Assembly (NCBI RefSeq): GCF_001047375.1
Contig: NZ_LFVU01000028.1
Coordinates: forward strand, 62,001-126,000
DNA: 64,000 nucleotides
Reading direction: 5' to 3'
Source: Clostridium cylindrosporum DSM 605
GTDB lineage: Bacteria > Bacillota > Clostridia > Clostridiales > Caloramatoraceae
In this document: positions 27,860-36,944 of the stretch, one piece after another
How positions within the stretch are numbered: the stretch's first letter is position 1
How the letters are laid out: every line of letters begins with the position of its first letter
Made by a program: the position numbers and the translations under genes
The notes under the pieces: generated by a model
Databases searched by the model: none
What the model was told of the DNA's origin: nothing
The model's input: the letters and a program-made list of their open reading frames with translations, nothing else

Positions 27860-29515
27860 TTAATCTTCAAAACAGCTTTTACCTATAAATTCTTTAATAA
27901 TAGAGTTTTGAGGAATAAATTTTTCCTCTGCCTCTTTAAAACATAATATTATATCCAAAAGTCTTCTAGCCTCTATATATGAAGGACTTTCCTTAGACAC
28001 AGATTCTAAAAGTGGTTCAACATACTTTCTAAGTATACTCATTTCATACATAACTGTTGAGTTAAACATAGCATCTGCTTCTTCTTGATATGGAAATACG
28101 CTTTCAGTTTCTACCTTATCAACATTTGACCAAATACTTAGAACTTCCTCTGGGTTTACGCCCTTCACTTTATTATCCTTAATCAGTCTTCTACATCTTC
28201 TAACATCTTTAGGTTCTATAATATTATGATTATCAATGTTTAACTGTGTAAGAGCACTTACGTATATCTTAAATTTATTTTCTCTTTGAACTGACTCAAC
28301 TAATACTTTATTGAGAGCATGCATACCCTCAACAATAAGTATTGTATTATCCTTCATTTTATATTTTCTATCTTCTTCAACTCTTGATCCTTTTATAAAA
28401 TCAAATCTTGGGATATTCACCTCTTCCCCATCTAGAAGCGATTTTATATGCTCATTAAGTAGTTCTATATCATAGGCTTCTATAGCTTCAAAATTATATT
28501 TTCCTTCCTCATCTACCGGAATATATCTTCTATCTATAGAATAATCCTCCAGTGATATAATATATGGTTTTAATCCTAAAAGTCTTAACTGAATAGAAAG
28601 TCTTTTAGAAAATGTAGTTTTCCCAGAAGATGAAGGTCCAGCTACCATAACAAGTTTTATTTTTTCCTTACAACTGAATATTTTATCTGCAATTAAACCT
28701 ATCTTTTTTTCATGTAATGATTCTGAAACCAAAATTATATCATTTATGCCTTTAGAAATAACTTTGTCATTTAAATCTCCTATATTAGAGACACCAACAA
28801 TGTCTGATACTCTTTGAGTTTCTTCAAATATTTTTACAAGATTTGGTGAGTCTTTAAATTCTGGTAGTGTAAAGTTACTACCTTTTCTTGGACTCATTAG
28901 AATGAATCCTTCTCCATTTTTAAATAAGTCATATATCTTTAGGTATCCTGTTGAAATAAGCATTACACCATAAAAATAATCATAAAACTCTCCACATTTA
29001 TAAAGACTTATATATGGTAAATCTATATACTTTAACCCTTGTAGCTTATCTTCCATACCATTATCTTCGAATATTTTTACAGCTTCAGACTTTTTAAACT
29101 TTATTTTCTCAATTTCCAAATCACTTTCAATGATTTCATTCATTTTTTCCTTTATTGACTTAACTTTTTCTTCTGAAATACCCTCTATATTTTCTATTTC
29201 TCCATATAAACCTCTGCTAAATGAGTTTTTAAGTATAACCTTTGCATCAGGATATAAGTTTTTAACTGCTTTTACAAAAACAAAAATAAGGGTTCTTAAA
29301 TATGCTGATGCACCTAAATCATCTTTCATTCTAAGAGGCTTGATATTTACATCATAGTGAATCTTTTTAGAAAGATCTTCTACTTCTTCTCCATCAAGTA
29401 TTGCTATAAAAGGTTCATCTATATCCTTTTTACAACCTAATATTTCAAAAATACTTGCACCTTCTTCAAATTCCCTTATATCTCCTCCTGGTAAACAGGC
29501 TTTTTTAAATTCCAT
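27860..29515 (-). CDS. Nucleoside-kinase-like protein (TGS + uridine kinase), divergent copy
   Basis: 551-residue protein: an N-terminal TGS-like domain (about 1-60), a middle part resembling the editing-type region of threonyl-tRNA synthetase (about 65-230) and a C-terminal uridine-kinase/PRK domain. The P-loop AGPSSSGKTTFSKRL is intact (about residue 292). In the next motif, where uridine kinases have SxDxxY, this copy reads SLEDYSIDR (about 321), so the usual catalytic Asp position holds Glu; the tandem partner keeps SLDDYFVDR. It lies 62 bases after its paralogue and shares its strand. Kinase activity is plausible but may differ. Confidence 0.85.
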   Translation of the reverse strand: MEFKKACLPGGDIREFEEGASIFEILGCKKDIDEPFIAILDGEEVEDLSKKIHYDVNIKPLRMKDDLGASAYLRTLIFVFVKAVKNLYPDAKVILKNSFSRGLYGEIENIEGISEEKVKSIKEKMNEIIESDLEIEKIKFKKSEAVKIFEDNGMEDKLQGLKYIDLPYISLYKCGEFYDYFYGVMLISTGYLKIYDLFKNGEGFILMSPRKGSNFTLPEFKDSPNLVKIFEETQRVSDIVGVSNIGDLNDKVISKGINDIILVSESLHEKKIGLIADKIFSCKEKIKLVMVAGPSSSGKTTFSKRLSIQLRLLGLKPYIISLEDYSIDRRYIPVDEEGKYNFEAIEAYDIELLNEHIKSLLDGEEVNIPRFDFIKGSRVEEDRKYKMKDNTILIVEGMHALNKVLVESVQRENKFKIYVSALTQLNIDNHNIIEPKDVRRCRRLIKDNKVKGVNPEEVLSIWSNVDKVETESVFPYQEEADAMFNSTVMYEMSILRKYVEPLLESVSKESPSYIEARRLLDIILCFKEAEEKFIPQNSIIKEFIGKSCFED

Positions 29516-29577
29516 GTAACTCCCACCTTTTATCCGTTTAATTTTTAAAACATAAAATGTATTAAAGCTCGTATTTT

Positions 29578-31233
29578 CTAATGTTCAAAGCAACCTCCAC
29601 CTATAAACTCCTTTATTATCGAATTAGGAGGTATATTAGCTTCAGGTGCTACTTTAAAGTATGAGATAACATCTAGTAGTCTTTTAGCTTCTATATAAGC
29701 TGGATTTTCTTTAGGTATAGCCTCTAAAAGTGGCTGAACATATTTTCTAAGAATGCTCATTTCATATATAACCGTTGAGTTAAACATAGCATCTGCTTCT
29801 TCTTGATATGGGAATATATTTTTTTCTTCCCCTCTTCTAACTGATGACCATCCTAAAATTGTAGTTTCAGCATTTCTACCTCTTGTTTCATGGTCTCTTA
29901 CTATTCTTCTTAGTAGTCTTACATCTGTTGTAGGCATTCTGTTATGATCATCAATATTTAATTGAGTAAGGGCACTTATATATATTTTAAATTTATTATC
30001 TCTAGGAACAGATTCTGTTAACACTTCATTTAGCCCATGTATTCCCTCAATTACTATTATTGTATCTTCTTTAAGTCTAAATCTTTTCCCACTATCTATT
30101 CTATTCCCTGTTAAAAAATCGAACTTCGGAAGGCTAATTTCTCCTCCATCTAAAAGTATTGATAAGTGTTCATTAAATAACTTAACATCCAATGCACCTA
30201 TACTTTCAAAGTCATATTGTCCATCTTCATCTCTTGGAGTATGTTCTCTATCAACAAAGTAGTCATCTAAAGAAATAGTATATGGGTCAAATCCTAATAA
30301 TCTTAACTGTATAGAAAGCCTCTTAGAAAATGTTGTTTTACCAGATGATGATGGTCCTGCAATTGCGACTAATTTTATTTTATCCTTATTTTCACATATT
30401 TTATCTGCGATACTTCCAATTTTCTTTTCATGAAGTGCCTCAGAAACTAATATTAGATCCTTAATTTCTCCTGAATCAACTTTATCATTTAATGCACCTA
30501 CATCTGCTACATCAAGAATATTAGCAATTGCTTGTGTTTCATCAAAAACCTTTGCAAGCTTTGGAACATCCACAAACTTTGGAAGTTTATAGTCTGTCTT
30601 CTGTTTTGGACTCATTAATATAAATCCTTTACCATATTTAAATAGGTCGTATAAGGTTAAGTATCCTGTGGAAGATAACATTGTTCCATAGAAATAATCA
30701 TAGAAGCTGCCACACTTGTAAAGACTTATATAAGATAAATCTAAATGACTAAGTAGTCTTAATTTATCCTTCATTCCATATTCTTTAAATATTTTTTCAG
30801 CTTCACCTTTTTTTACTCTTATTTTTTCTATCTCTATATCACGATTAATTATCTCAAACATCTTACTTTTTATTTCTTCTATTTTCTCATCTGTAATTTC
30901 ACCTATATTTTCTATTTCTCCATAAAGTCCCTTGTTCAATGAGTGTTTTAGAATAACTCTTGATTTTGGGTATATATTTTTCACAGCTTTTATAAGTACA
31001 AATGTTAATGTCCTAAGATAAGCTTTAGCCCCAAGACTTCTTTCCATACCTATAGGCTTTATATTTGCATCACAATGCATTCTTTTAGAAAGGTCAACTA
31101 CCTCTTCACCATCTACTATTGCTATTAAGGGCTCTTTTATGTCTTTTTCACATTTTAATATATCAATAATACTATCTCCCGCTTCAAATTCTATTACTTC
31201 TCCACCGGAAATATATGCTTTCTTCAAATCCAT
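29578..31233 (-). CDS. Nucleoside-kinase-like protein (TGS + uridine kinase), canonical copy
   Basis: Also 551 residues and alignable end to end with its neighbour. TGS-like N-terminus, threonyl-tRNA-synthetase-like middle region, then a uridine-kinase/PRK domain with P-loop AGPSSSGKTTFSKRL (about residue 292) and SLDDYFVDREHTPRDEDG (about 319), which retains the family's acidic residues. Cytoplasmic nucleoside or related small-molecule kinase by family; the substrate is not shown. AAGGAGG precedes ATG 31233. Probably co-transcribed with the divergent copy. Confidence 0.88.
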   Translation of the reverse strand: MDLKKAYISGGEVIEFEAGDSIIDILKCEKDIKEPLIAIVDGEEVVDLSKRMHCDANIKPIGMERSLGAKAYLRTLTFVLIKAVKNIYPKSRVILKHSLNKGLYGEIENIGEITDEKIEEIKSKMFEIINRDIEIEKIRVKKGEAEKIFKEYGMKDKLRLLSHLDLSYISLYKCGSFYDYFYGTMLSSTGYLTLYDLFKYGKGFILMSPKQKTDYKLPKFVDVPKLAKVFDETQAIANILDVADVGALNDKVDSGEIKDLILVSEALHEKKIGSIADKICENKDKIKLVAIAGPSSSGKTTFSKRLSIQLRLLGFDPYTISLDDYFVDREHTPRDEDGQYDFESIGALDVKLFNEHLSILLDGGEISLPKFDFLTGNRIDSGKRFRLKEDTIIVIEGIHGLNEVLTESVPRDNKFKIYISALTQLNIDDHNRMPTTDVRLLRRIVRDHETRGRNAETTILGWSSVRRGEEKNIFPYQEEADAMFNSTVIYEMSILRKYVQPLLEAIPKENPAYIEAKRLLDVISYFKVAPEANIPPNSIIKEFIGGGCFEH

Positions 31234-31345
31234 GAAATTTCCTCCTTATTTAAGCCACGTAATTTAAAAATTTCCTTACACATTATAATATGACAGAAAT
31301 TCTATATATGTACATATTTATATTCTATAATTATTCTATATATAA

Positions 31346-31372
31346 CAAAAAACTCCTACTTACATAGGAGTC
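31346..31372 (-). terminator. Terminator after the SUKH-TPR gene
   Basis: ACTCCTA and TAGGAGT form a short stem around TGTAAG with T6 on the minus strand. Confidence 0.75.
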
Positions 31373-31379
31373 CCAACCT

Positions 31380-32453
31380 TTATTTCATAAGCTTTATGTC
31401 CTGTTCTATTAACTTAGATAAATACATAATTCCACCTTCCTTAGTACAGTTTAAAGCTTCCCTTAAAATATCTTTACATATTATGTTATCATCACAACAA
31501 TAAATTGCATTAGCATACTCTCTTAAAGCCTCGTTATATTTGCCTTCCTTCTTAAGTCTTTCTGCAAGTTCTAACCTAAGAATTAGACTATATGGGTCTC
31601 TCCCCATAACTAATGCGTTTTCAATAAAATTGTCAAAGGATATATCCCTCTCACTTAAATAAAATGCTAGATTTCTATGAACATCTTGAGGAATATCCAT
31701 GTAATCTTCCTCCCAATAACTATACCCAGTTAAAATTAAAGATGTTTTTATTCCTTTAAGAATTTCAGTCTTTCCCTCATTTATTCCTTTTCCTAAATAA
31801 TGTTTTCCTAGGATATAATATGGAGCTGTATAGAAACTACAAATATTCTTTGCCCTAGTTAAATACTCTTTAGCCTCTTCCATATTAGAATTTATAAGAT
31901 GCTTCCCAAGATAACACAAGCTTTGAAGTGCTTTGGGGTCAAATTCAATCATTAGCCTATGGTAATCTATTTGATTTTTAATGGTTTTTACTTTTTCCAT
32001 ATCGAAGTTATATTCACTGCATAGTATATTGCATCTTTCGATACTTTCTTTACTTAGTCTAACACTTTCTTCAAATCCTAATTCATCACTTGAAACGATA
32101 GTAGAAAAATAATCATCTAAAATACACCTATATATAAATGCTTTAAAAGTTTTACAAAGTATAATGAAGTTTTTAGTCTCATGTAACCATATGCCTACAA
32201 AATAATCATCTTTATTTTCCCCATATCTATAAAAACAATAATAATCTCCGTTTCCAATACTTCCAAAGGGAAAAAGATGAAAGTCCATTTTACCATAAAC
32301 CCTTACAAGATTATTGATTATATTATCAACATAATCAAAGTTACAACTTCCAAAGTGGCAGTCTCCTCCAAACTTAGCCATAAACTTCTTAAAATCATCT
32401 GGCAGAAAATATCCATACTTCATTTCAAACTTTTCGAATCTAAATCTATTCAT
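31380..32453 (-). CDS. SUKH (SMI1/KNR4) domain protein with C-terminal TPR-like repeats
   Basis: 357-residue cytoplasmic protein. Residues about 1-140 look like an SMI1/KNR4 (SUKH) domain: YGYFLPDDFKKFMAKFGG, then HLFPFGSIGNGDYYCF and FVGIWLHET. The rest (about 165-350) is a helical, TPR-like region with DPKALQSLCYLGKHLI and KEGKYNEALREYANAIYCC. SUKH domains occur in toxin immunity proteins and elsewhere; no toxin gene adjoins. AAAGGG precedes ATG 32453. Role unknown. Confidence 0.7.
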   Translation of the reverse strand: MNRFRFEKFEMKYGYFLPDDFKKFMAKFGGDCHFGSCNFDYVDNIINNLVRVYGKMDFHLFPFGSIGNGDYYCFYRYGENKDDYFVGIWLHETKNFIILCKTFKAFIYRCILDDYFSTIVSSDELGFEESVRLSKESIERCNILCSEYNFDMEKVKTIKNQIDYHRLMIEFDPKALQSLCYLGKHLINSNMEEAKEYLTRAKNICSFYTAPYYILGKHYLGKGINEGKTEILKGIKTSLILTGYSYWEEDYMDIPQDVHRNLAFYLSERDISFDNFIENALVMGRDPYSLILRLELAERLKKEGKYNEALREYANAIYCCDDNIICKDILREALNCTKEGGIMYLSKLIEQDIKLMK

Positions 32454-32655
32454 AAAGTTTAGCCCTTTCTTTCTTAATTTAAATTGTAATTTATTATAAT
32501 GCCTTCATATAAAAGTCTAACTCTTACGACTAAATACCTGTAGTATAAGTTTATATTTTGTTATTTATAATATATTCATAAAATTTCATAAAATAATCTA
32601 AATTATATTTAAATAATTTTCTATCTAATAGCCACAATAATATAGAGGTGATTTT

Positions 32656-33345
32656 ATGGTTATATTTTTTAGGGCTGTTATTTTATATGTATTCGTAATT
32701 ATATCAATGCGTATAATGGGTAAACGTCAAATAGGTGAACTTCAACCCTATGAATTAGTAACTGCAATAATGCTCTCAGAACTTGCAGCACTTCCAATGC
32801 AGGATATAGGAATACCTTTAATTCATGGGATTATACCTATTATAACACTTATTATTTTAGAGGTTTTATGTTCATACCTTACTTTAAAATTTCAACCACT
32901 AAGAAAAGTTATGTGCGGAGTTCCAAGTATAATTATTAAAGAGGGTAAAATTATTGAGAGTGAACTTAGAAAACAAAGATTTAATCTTGATGATCTTATG
33001 GAAGAACTACGTTTAATGGGTTACATAGATCTTGCAGACATAGAATATGCTATTATGGAAACTAGCGGTAAACTTAGCATTGTTCCTGTTTATTCTAAAA
33101 CTCCAGTTACTAAAGAAGACCTTAAACTTGTAGGAGATGATCCAACTCTTCCAATAAGCATTATTTTAGATGGTAAAATAAATCATCATAATCTTAAAAT
33201 AGCAGGCTATGATGAAAAATGGATATATAAGAAGCTACAAGAAAATGAAATAGAAGATCCAAATGATGTACTTGTAGCCATAATTGATTCTACTAGAAAA
33301 TTATATATACAAAAAAGGGGTGAAGAAGATGAAGGTAAACATTAA
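32656..33345 (+). CDS. DUF421 (YetF-like) membrane protein
   Basis: Three N-terminal membrane helices (about 3-80) followed by the soluble DUF421 domain (about 85-225). The hallmark RIMGKRQIGELQPYELV (about residue 17) matches the YetF family. In spore formers relatives include germination- or stress-related proteins, but this one is uncharacterised. GAGGTG precedes ATG 32656. It overlaps the following DUF4363 gene by 17 bases, so the pair is translationally coupled. Confidence 0.85.
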   Translation: MVIFFRAVILYVFVIISMRIMGKRQIGELQPYELVTAIMLSELAALPMQDIGIPLIHGIIPIITLIILEVLCSYLTLKFQPLRKVMCGVPSIIIKEGKIIESELRKQRFNLDDLMEELRLMGYIDLADIEYAIMETSGKLSIVPVYSKTPVTKEDLKLVGDDPTLPISIILDGKINHHNLKIAGYDEKWIYKKLQENEIEDPNDVLVAIIDSTRKLYIQKRGEEDEGKH

Positions 33346-33721
33346 AACAATTTTAGGCTTACTCGCTGCAACCTTACTTTTATTTATCGGAACCCTTTGG
33401 ATGGGAAATTATCTTAATAAAAGCTCGAGCTCTATGCTTGAAAAAGTTAAAAAAATTGAGCTTAACCTTCTGCAAAATGATCTTAAATCAGCAGTAAAAA
33501 ATGCAGAAGAGCTTAACGAGGAATGGAAAGAACTCGAAGATAAATGGAACCTTCTAACAAACCACCATGAGATTGATAATATAACAACCTCCTTAAAGAA
33601 TACAATCGAATTTATAAAGTTTAATGATATTCCAAATTCTATGGCAAATCTAGAATCTCTAAGACATTATATTGAACATATTCCTGAAATGGAGAAGCCT
33701 AATTCAAGAAATATCCTTTAA
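33329..33721 (+). CDS. DUF4363 family membrane-anchored protein
   Basis: 130-residue protein with one N-terminal hydrophobic segment (about 6-25) and an extracytoplasmic helical part rich in Glu and Lys (EELNEEWKELEDKW). It resembles the DUF4363 family, which commonly neighbours DUF421 genes in clostridia. AGGGG eight bases ahead selects ATG 33329, inside the 3' end of the DUF421 gene; the frame opens earlier at 33284 without a ribosome site. Function unknown. Confidence 0.75.
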   Translation: MKVNIKTILGLLAATLLLFIGTLWMGNYLNKSSSSMLEKVKKIELNLLQNDLKSAVKNAEELNEEWKELEDKWNLLTNHHEIDNITTSLKNTIEFIKFNDIPNSMANLESLRHYIEHIPEMEKPNSRNIL

Positions 33722-33824
33722 AGTTATAATTATCTAATCTATTGAATTTTAAATTATATATGTTAAAATAAAATATAAATAATCGATATATGTGTTACAC
33801 TATTTCCTAAGGAGGACTATAATT

Positions 33825-34754
33825 ATGCCACTTATTACATCAAGTGAAATGTTCAAAAATGCCTATAAAGGTGGATATGCTGTTGGAGCATTTAACGTAA
33901 ATAATATGGAAATTATTCAAGGTATCATTGAAGCTGCCAAGGAAGAAAAATCACCTTTAATACTTCAGGTTTCAGCTGGTGCTAGAAAATATGCTAATCC
34001 AATTTATCTTAGAAAACTTGTAGAAGCTGCTGTAGAGGACTCTGATCTTCCTATATGCCTTCACCTTGATCACGGTGAAGACTTCGAAATATGCAAAGCA
34101 TGTATAGATAATGGATTTACATCAGTTATGATAGACGGTTCTAAGCATCCATTTGAAGAAAATATTAGACTAACTAAGGAAGTTGTTGAATATGCTCATG
34201 CAAGGGGCGTAGTAGTTGAAGCTGAACTAGGTAGGCTAGCTGGAGTTGAAGATGCTGTATCTGTATCAGCTAAGGATGCAACTTATACTGATCCAGCTCA
34301 AGCAGTTGAGTTCGTAGAAAGAACAGGTGTTGATTCACTAGCAATTGCTATTGGAACAAGTCATGGAGCATATAAGTTCAAAGGTGAACCATCATTAGAT
34401 TTTGAAAGACTTCAAGAAATCTCAAGTAGACTTGAAGGATTCCCACTTGTTCTTCATGGAGCATCAAGTGTTATGCCTGAATTTGTTGCTAAATGTAATG
34501 AATTTGGTGGAGAACTTCCTGGTGCTAAGGGAGTTCCTGAGGATATGCTTAGACGTGCTGCTTCAATGGGAGTTTGTAAAATAAATATTGATACTGACCT
34601 AAGACTTGCTATGACAGCTACTATAAGAGAATACCTAACAAAGAATCCTGCTGAATTTGATCCTAGAAAATACCTAGGGCCAGCAAGAGATGCAATTAAG
34701 GGTATTGTTTCACATAAAATTAAAAATGTACTTGGTTCAAGTAATACACTATAA
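33825..34754 (+). CDS. fba: Fructose-1,6-bisphosphate aldolase, class II
   Basis: Zinc-dependent glycolytic aldolase. Zinc and substrate blocks: ICLHLDHGEDFE (about residue 77), VVEAELGRLAGVED (about 134), AIGTSHGAYKF (about 176) and VLHGASSV (about 206). 309 residues. AAGGAGG selects ATG 33825 over the upstream frame opening at 33792. The C-terminus, SSNTL, is encoded inside the left arm of a large palindromic terminator; the convergent gene ends VSNTL for the same reason. Confidence 0.95.
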   Translation: MPLITSSEMFKNAYKGGYAVGAFNVNNMEIIQGIIEAAKEEKSPLILQVSAGARKYANPIYLRKLVEAAVEDSDLPICLHLDHGEDFEICKACIDNGFTSVMIDGSKHPFEENIRLTKEVVEYAHARGVVVEAELGRLAGVEDAVSVSAKDATYTDPAQAVEFVERTGVDSLAIAIGTSHGAYKFKGEPSLDFERLQEISSRLEGFPLVLHGASSVMPEFVAKCNEFGGELPGAKGVPEDMLRRAASMGVCKINIDTDLRLAMTATIREYLTKNPAEFDPRKYLGPARDAIKGIVSHKIKNVLGSSNTL

Positions 34755-34799
34755 AAAAGGAACTGGCAAAAGCCAGTTCTTTTTTTATAGTGTGTTACT
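34740..34799. terminator. 60-base palindromic bidirectional terminator overlapping both gene ends
   Basis: Two 28-base arms (34740-34767 and 34772-34799) match at 26 of 28 positions around the loop AAAA; the two mismatches are tolerated as G-U in RNA on at least one strand. The core GAACTGGC/GCCAGTTC with A and T runs is a normal bidirectional terminator, but the arms extend through the stop codons into both genes, so the last residues of both proteins read SNTL. Confidence 0.9.
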
Positions 34800-35714
34800 A
34801 ACTGTGACTTTATTCTTTCCTTCTTTTTTAGATAGATATAGCATATTATCTGCTTTTTTAATAAATTTTTCAAACTCTGAGTTTATTTCTTCCAATGATA
34901 TTTCTGAAATACACACCCCAACACTTATAGTTACCATAAATCCACATGGACAACTTTTCTCACATACCCTACGTATATTTTCAGCTATGCTTGAAGCATC
35001 TTTATATTCTTTATCTATGACTACTAAGAACTCTTCGCCCCCAAATCTAACTACGACTCCCCTACTTCCAACTATATCTTTACATATTTTAGCTAACTCT
35101 TTTAACACCTTATCTCCAACTAAATGTCCATAGGTATCGTTTACAGATTTAAAATTATCTATATCAATCATTATAGTTGACAATCCAATATGCCTTTTTG
35201 TTGTTCCATTTATTAAATTATTAATATATTCGTTTATAAATGATCTGTTATTTGCCCCGGTAAGCATGTCTGTTATTGCAATATTCTTTATTATTTTATT
35301 AGCCTCCTGAAGTTCACTATTCTTCTTAATAAGTTCTTTTTGAAGCCTAGCGCTGCGAAGCTGTACATTTAACCTTGCAATAAATTCTAGCGAGCTATGT
35401 GGCTTTTTTATATAATCATCTGCCCCTGAATTAAGTGCCTTTATTACACTCTCTTCATCCTCCATTGATGTTAACATTATTACAGGTATGGTATTTGTAG
35501 ATTCCTTGATTTTTCTGCAGCATTCATATCCATCTATTCCTGATAAAATTACATCCAATATAACAATATCGTATTTTTTATAAACTTCATTTTCTAAAGC
35601 TTCCTCTGCAGTTTTTACCCACTTTGTAACATACCCATTTTTCACTAGTAAATCTCTAGTAATTCTACCCTGTAATTTGCAATCCTCAACTAAAATTACC
35701 CTCGCACCTTTCAT
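34785..35714 (-). CDS. Response regulator with GGDEF domain (diguanylate cyclase)
   Basis: Receiver domain (about 1-120) with the phosphoacceptor Asp in VILDVILSGIDG (about 54) and Lys in YIKKPHS (about 105), a coiled-coil linker (KELIKKNSELQEANKI), then a GGDEF domain (about 150-305) with DMLTGANNR and the active-site RFGGEEF (about 247). The upstream RxxD inhibitory site is missing (GSRG in its place). It would make cyclic di-GMP in response to a sensor kinase that is not nearby. ATG 35714 follows GGGGGA. Confidence 0.9.
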   Translation of the reverse strand: MKGARVILVEDCKLQGRITRDLLVKNGYVTKWVKTAEEALENEVYKKYDIVILDVILSGIDGYECCRKIKESTNTIPVIMLTSMEDEESVIKALNSGADDYIKKPHSSLEFIARLNVQLRSARLQKELIKKNSELQEANKIIKNIAITDMLTGANNRSFINEYINNLINGTTKRHIGLSTIMIDIDNFKSVNDTYGHLVGDKVLKELAKICKDIVGSRGVVVRFGGEEFLVVIDKEYKDASSIAENIRRVCEKSCPCGFMVTISVGVCISEISLEEINSEFEKFIKKADNMLYLSKKEGKNKVTVSNTL

Positions 35715-35740
35715 ACAAATTCCCCCAAGACCCTAAAGCA

Positions 35741-36769
35741 CTATTGTTTTTCAAAATAATTTCTAATTTGCCTAATTATTATGTCTATAGTCCCATCACC
35801 ATTTCTTTTTATTTGAAATCTGTTAATGTCATTATATGCATCAGAATTAATGTATATTTCCATGTCCTTATCTATTTTCAGCTTCTTTCTCTTTAATTTT
35901 TTATCTACCCATTCCTTGTCAATTTCTATTTTTTCTGCTTTTAGTCCTTCTTCTTTAAGTGTATCAATATAGTTTTCTGCCATCTCATCATTACCAAGTA
36001 TACCAGTTGCAATTTCTTTTATATCTATAAAATCTTCATTTCTAAGAGCTTCTCCTATTTCTCGTCTAACTTCTTCAGCTTTTCCTGCATCTTCTTTAAG
36101 ATTTTCTCTAACCCACTTTTCAGAAGATTTAACAAAGTTCTTTGTAAAGTCCCTTTTATCATCAATTAAAGTACATTTTAGCATCTCATCAGTAAATGTA
36201 TTAAGATTTTTAGCATCCTTTTCTTGTTTGGTAGGTCTATTTACTACAAGGAGTTCCCCATTATCATCTTCAAAGTTAATAAGTGCACATTTTTGTAATC
36301 TTTGCATTGTATCAGGCAGTCCTATATATTGGGTTTTTATATCTATTACCATCTTCTCATTTTCATAGTCAATTGAGTGAATAAAAGTTTTGTTATATAT
36401 CATTTTCATTATAGCAAGCATCTTACCGTACTCACTTTCAAACTTTACAATTAGAAGATCCCCTGATGGAATTAATCCACAGGATTTAGATAAATTAAAA
36501 AAAGCCTTCGCAATTTCATTAGAAGATTCTATAAATTTATCTTCATCATATATTGCACTTCTACATATATTTTCAATATTATTACTTCCATTAAACTTAG
36601 CATACTTAGCTTCTTCATCTGAGGATGCCTTAGCGATATGTTTTCCAATAAAATCTAAAGTTTCATCAGTAAGATATAAATCTCTTTGATTTAATATAGG
36701 TTCCTCCATAGAATTATCTATAATATGAATTATCGCTCTATTAACAGTAATATTCCTAATGTTTCTCAT
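35741..36769 (-). CDS. Nucleoid-associated protein, NA37/YejK family
   Basis: 342-residue protein of the NA37 (PF04245) nucleoid-associated family, seen from VNRAIIHIIDNSMEEPIL near the start and the LYLTDETLDFIGKHI block. Homologues bind DNA in the nucleoid. A basic stretch, KKLKRKKLKID (about 290), lies near the C-terminus. AGGGGAAG precedes ATG 36769. It lies 26 bases ahead of the REC-GGDEF gene on the same strand, so the two probably form one transcript. Confidence 0.85.
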   Translation of the reverse strand: MRNIRNITVNRAIIHIIDNSMEEPILNQRDLYLTDETLDFIGKHIAKASSDEEAKYAKFNGSNNIENICRSAIYDEDKFIESSNEIAKAFFNLSKSCGLIPSGDLLIVKFESEYGKMLAIMKMIYNKTFIHSIDYENEKMVIDIKTQYIGLPDTMQRLQKCALINFEDDNGELLVVNRPTKQEKDAKNLNTFTDEMLKCTLIDDKRDFTKNFVKSSEKWVRENLKEDAGKAEEVRREIGEALRNEDFIDIKEIATGILGNDEMAENYIDTLKEEGLKAEKIEIDKEWVDKKLKRKKLKIDKDMEIYINSDAYNDINRFQIKRNGDGTIDIIIRQIRNYFEKQ

Positions 36770-36904
36770 ATATTTCTTCCCCTTATCAAATTGTAAAACA
36801 ACCTATAGTATTGATTATAAAATTAATTTTTTCATCATTCAATACATTTTACAAATTTAGAATTATTTTACATATATTTTCTTTTGTCACCTAAAATTGT
36901 ATAA

Positions 36905-36936
36905 AATTTAGAGAAGTATAATTATACTTCTCTAAA
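36905..36936 (-). terminator. Terminator after the DUF5685/J-domain/membrane-protein unit
   Basis: The palindrome TAGAGAAGTATA/TATACTTCTCTA is followed on the minus strand by AATTTTAT; the T run is short. Confidence 0.7.
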
Positions 36937-36944
36937 TATAATGA

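Noticed and set aside
34690-35133. Plus-strand ORF across the fba terminator
   Set aside because: It is the complement of the GGDEF gene and runs through the terminator; no ribosome site.
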